Shown here one piece after another: positions 6,062 to 8,349 of a DNA stretch of 8,349 nucleotides. Within the stretch, counting starts at the first letter, position 1, and every line of letters starts with the position of its first letter. Location: contig DAIEIL010000151.1 of assembly GCA_027352645.1 (NCBI GenBank), positions 1-8,349 of the forward strand. The letters are read 5' to 3'. Under the pieces are notes generated by a model. It was not told the origin of the DNA, ran no database searches, and saw nothing but the letters and a program-made list of their open reading frames with translations. The position numbers and the translations under genes are program-made. Source of the DNA: Rhodobiaceae bacterium (GTDB lineage Bacteria > Pseudomonadota > Alphaproteobacteria > Parvibaculales > Parvibaculaceae).

Positions 6062-7404
6062 GCCGCGTGGCTCTCGATGACGGAAACGATGTCGTTGACG
6101 ACGGCCTTGACCAGCGATGCGTCGTCGCCCTCGGCCATCACGCGGATCAGCGGCTCGGTGCCCGACTTGCGGATGACGAGACGGCCCTTCTGGCCGAGCC
6201 TCGCCTCGCCTTCGCGGATCGCCTCGACGACTTCCTTCTCGTCCAGCGGCTCGCCTCGCTTGAAGCGCACATTCTTCAGGAGCTGCGGCAGCGGGTCGAA
6301 GAGGTGGCAGAGTCTGGAGACAGGCGCATTGCCCGTCTTCAGCACGGCAAGCACCTGAAGCGCGGCGATGAGACCGTCGCCGGTGGTCGAGAAATCCTTC
6401 AGCACGATATGGCCCGACTGCTCGCCGCCGACATTGTAGCCATGCTGGCGCATGTAATCGACGACGTAACGGTCGCCAACCTGCGTGCGCGCGAGGCCGA
6501 GGCCTAACGAAGCGAGATAGCGCTCCAGGCCGAGATTGGACATGACCGTCGCGACGATTCCCGGCGCGGAAAGCTTCTCGGCTTCCTTCCAGGAACGCGC
6601 CACGAGGCCCATGATCTGATCGCCGTCGATGATGTGGCCGTTCTCGTCGCAGATGATGACGCGGTCGGCGTCTCCATCGAGCGCGATGCCGATATCGGCG
6701 CGGCGCTCGCGCACGGTGGCGCACATGCGCTCCGGCGCGGTGGAACCGCATTCGTCATTGATGTTGAAGCCGTTGGGCTCCGTTCCGATGGTGACGACAT
6801 CGGCGCCGAGTTCCCAGAGCACGGCGGGCGCGACCTTGTAGGCGGCGCCATTCGCGCAATCGATGACGATGCGCAACCCGTCCAGCGTCAGGTCCTTGGG
6901 GAAAGTGTGCTTGGTGTGCTCGATATAGCGGGCCTGCGCGTCGTCGATGCGCTTGGCCCGGCCGAGTTCGCGGGGGCCGGCCAGATTGTCGGCGAGCCCG
7001 TTATCCATGTAGTGCTCGATTTCGAGCTCCACCTCGTCGGAGAGCTTGAAGCCATCGGGCCCGAAAAGCTTGATGCCGTTGTCTTCGAACGAATTATGCG
7101 ACGCGGAAATCATCACGCCGAGATCGGCGCGGAGCGAACGCGTGAGCATGGCCACGGCAGGCGTCGGCAGCGGGCCGAAGAGAAACACATCCATGCCCAT
7201 GGAGGTAAAGCCGGCGGTCAGCGCCGGTTCGAGCATATAGCCCGAGAGCCGCGTATCCTTGCCAATCACGACGCGATGCTGATGTTCGCCGCGTCGGAAA
7301 ACGCGCCCGGCGGCCATGCCGACCCTGAGCGCCGTCTCGGCGGTCATCGCGCCCTGGTTTGCAGTTCCGCGAATGCCGTCGGTTCCGAAGTATTTACGCG
7401 ACAT
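6058..7404 (-). CDS. glmM: Phosphoglucosamine mutase
   Basis: A 448-residue alpha-D-phosphohexomutase converting glucosamine-6-phosphate to glucosamine-1-phosphate, on the way to UDP-GlcNAc for peptidoglycan and lipopolysaccharide. It starts MSRKYFGTDGIRGTAN. Motifs in order: ISASHNSFEDNGIKLFG (99-115) with phospho-serine S102, ALDGDADRV (241-249) with the Mg2+ ligands D243, D245 and D247, GGEQSGHIVL (326-335) for sugar binding, and IRKSGTEPLIRVM (411-423) for the phosphate. The start is M at 7404; an in-frame ATG at 7482 would add 26 residues unlike the family. The ribosome site is weak (AAAAGA). It lies 105 bp after folP and overlaps thiD by 4 bp. All key residues are intact. Confidence 0.96.
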   Translation of the reverse strand: MSRKYFGTDGIRGTANQGAMTAETALRVGMAAGRVFRRGEHQHRVVIGKDTRLSGYMLEPALTAGFTSMGMDVFLFGPLPTPAVAMLTRSLRADLGVMISASHNSFEDNGIKLFGPDGFKLSDEVELEIEHYMDNGLADNLAGPRELGRAKRIDDAQARYIEHTKHTFPKDLTLDGLRIVIDCANGAAYKVAPAVLWELGADVVTIGTEPNGFNINDECGSTAPERMCATVRERRADIGIALDGDADRVIICDENGHIIDGDQIMGLVARSWKEAEKLSAPGIVATVMSNLGLERYLASLGLGLARTQVGDRYVVDYMRQHGYNVGGEQSGHIVLKDFSTTGDGLIAALQVLAVLKTGNAPVSRLCHLFDPLPQLLKNVRFKRGEPLDEKEVVEAIREGEARLGQKGRLVIRKSGTEPLIRVMAEGDDASLVKAVVNDIVSVIESHAA

Positions 7405-7482
7405 GAAAGATCTTTTCCCGGTTTGTCTCAAAATCGACCGCACCCTTTGGGCACGGCCTTCCCCTCCCAAGGCGCGCAGCAA

Positions 7483-7488
7483 ATATAG
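7483..7488 (-). promoter_or_regulatory. Possible -10 element upstream of glmM
   Basis: In the 105-bp folP-glmM gap the minus strand reads GGCCCTATATTTG, close to the GGGCCTATAT of the serC promoter. The best upstream partner is TTAACT with a 19-bp spacer, a poor match to TTGACA. glmM may therefore have its own weak promoter in addition to read-through from folP. Confidence 0.25.
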
Positions 7489-7509
7489 GGCCTTATGGTT
7501 TTGACGCAG

Positions 7510-8328
7510 TTAACGATTTCTTGCGAAATCTTTCAGCGCAGCGGCAACGGCCAGCGCATCCTTGAGGGGCGCGGCCTCATGCGTACGAATGAAATCAGCC
7601 CCTTTCATGGCAGCAATGAGTTCGGCGGCGAGCGTGGCCGCGGCGGCCTCGCCGGGCGCCCTGCCCGTCACCGCGCGAAGGAATGACTTCCGCGATACGC
7701 CGATCAGAAGCGGCAGGCCAAAACGGCCCTTGATCTCGCCGAGCCGCGCCAGCACGTCGAAGGAGGTTTGCGGCGACGATCCGAGGAAAAAGCCCATGCC
7801 GGGATCGAGCACGATGCGGGCGCGGTTCACGCCCGCCGCTTCGAGGGCGGAAAGCCGCTCGTCGAAGAAGGCGCAGATATGACCGACAATGTCGCCTTCC
7901 GGCGCCTCGCGGCGATCTGCCTGCCCCTGCTGGATCGAATACATGACGATGAGCTTCGCGTCGGACGCCGCGAGCGCGGGATAGATCGAGGGTTCCGGAA
8001 AGCCCCTGATGTCGTTCAGCCAACCAACGCCGCGCGACAGCGCATAGGCCTGCGTCTCCGGCAGATAGCTGTCGACCGATATCTCGATACCGTCGGCCAG
8101 CAATGCATCTAGCACAGGCGCCAGGCGCCTGATCTCTTCTTCCGCCGAAACCGACGTCGCATCGGGGTTGCTGGAAGCAGGCCCGAGATCAACGATGTTG
8201 GCACCCTCGGCGACGAGCTTCCGCGCCTGCGCGATGGCGGCATCGGGGGCGAGGAACTGGCCCCCGTCGGAGAACGAGTCCGACGTGATATTGACGATGC
8301 CGACGATGCGGACGGGGCTTTGCTGCAT
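7510..8328 (-). CDS. folP: Dihydropteroate synthase of the Sul (sulfonamide-insensitive) type
   Basis: A 272-residue TIM-barrel enzyme joining p-aminobenzoate to the pterin diphosphate in folate synthesis. Conserved active-site positions are N13 (VNIT), D47, D86 (VDS), N105 (LND), D175 (LDPG), K214 (SRKSF) and R248/H250 (FIRTH). It departs from ordinary FolP in two places. The loop normally GGESTRPGA reads GPASSNPDA (49-57). The segment after LDPG is two residues longer (LDPGMGFFLGSSPQTS, 174-189). Both match, as I recall them, the mobile Sul2 enzyme, as do GQADRREAP (135-143) and SDSFSDGG (16-23). Length equals Sul2 (271). Low affinity for sulfonamides is therefore likely but inferred. The ATG at 8328 has only a weak purine-rich ribosome site. 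It lies directly upstream of an intact glmM. Only 21 bases precede it in the window, so its promoter is not visible. Confidence 0.93.
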   Translation of the reverse strand: MQQSPVRIVGIVNITSDSFSDGGQFLAPDAAIAQARKLVAEGANIVDLGPASSNPDATSVSAEEEIRRLAPVLDALLADGIEISVDSYLPETQAYALSRGVGWLNDIRGFPEPSIYPALAASDAKLIVMYSIQQGQADRREAPEGDIVGHICAFFDERLSALEAAGVNRARIVLDPGMGFFLGSSPQTSFDVLARLGEIKGRFGLPLLIGVSRKSFLRAVTGRAPGEAAAATLAAELIAAMKGADFIRTHEAAPLKDALAVAAALKDFARNR

Positions 8329-8349
8329 GGGCTTTTTCTAGCACGCGCA

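Noticed and set aside
5276..6358. 360-residue plus-strand open frame opposite thiD and glmM
   Set aside because: Antisense shadow of two well-supported enzymes, of biased composition and with no ribosome site.
6062..6751. N-terminal extension of the thiD frame (to 506 residues)
   Set aside because: It is Arg-rich, out-of-frame sequence inside glmM. The ThiD family start MSGEDQGRVFIVAGSDSGG is at 6061 in an ATGA overlap.
7003..7011. TTATCCATG as a second DnaA box
   Set aside because: It differs from TTATCCACA at two positions and lies within the glmM coding sequence.
7405..7482. 26-residue extension of GlmM
   Set aside because: GlmM proteins begin close to the KYFGTDGIRG motif. The extra residues are not family-like and lie in the promoter-like gap.
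6634..7488. 284-residue plus-strand open frame opposite glmM
   Set aside because: Antisense shadow without domain signatures.
1..8349. CRISPR arrays, tRNA or rRNA genes, transposases, phage genes
   Set aside because: No regularly spaced repeats, no RNA gene folds and no mobility gene products were seen on either strand.

Overview
The window is high-GC and gene-dense and reads as chromosomal DNA from an alphaproteobacterium. The likely family is Rhodobiaceae, with a Parvibaculum-like organism my best guess. Three things point there: a serC-serA operon preceded by what looks like the alphaproteobacterial serC leader RNA, a GCCCGGG-type intergenic palindrome of the kind common in Rhizobiales-like genomes, and a chromosomal dihydropteroate synthase gene of the Sul (sulfonamide-insensitive) type. 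As I recall, the last of these has been reported in Rhodobiaceae as an ancestral source of mobile sul genes. The species assignment is inference.

Layout, left to right. Positions 1-1490 (minus strand) hold the serine biosynthesis operon: a consensus-like promoter (TTGACA-N17-CTATAT), a short structured leader that overlaps the ribosome binding site, serC, a palindromic repeat, and the first 33 codons of serA. Positions 1491-1669 are non-coding and hold several hairpin-forming sequences. Positions 1670-4625 form a divergent module. On the minus strand a PhzF-family isomerase/epimerase is followed 7 bp later by a LysE/RhtB-type amino-acid exporter. On the plus strand is a MocR/GabR-type PLP-dependent regulator. 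The AT-rich gap between them holds one perfect ATTGTA-N4-TACAAT palindrome and several further ATTGT half-sites. After a 118-bp gap containing a consensus DnaA box comes a GNAT acetyltransferase (4744-5223). Positions 5231-8328 (minus strand) hold folP-glmM-thiD, for folate, UDP-GlcNAc precursor and thiamine synthesis. glmM and thiD overlap by 4 bp.

How the parts work together. SerC and SerA catalyse successive steps from 3-phosphoglycerate towards serine. The MocR/PhzF/LysE cluster looks like a self-contained amino-acid sensing, conversion and export unit whose ligand cannot be read from sequence. folP-glmM-thiD is a housekeeping operon. The most notable item is the folP product. It has the Sul-type loop (GPASSNPDA instead of GGESTRPGA) and the two-residue expansion after LDPG (LDPGMGFFLG), and it sits directly upstream of an intact glmM. 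Mobile sul2 is often found beside a truncated glmM, so this locus resembles the chromosomal arrangement from which such a cassette could have come.
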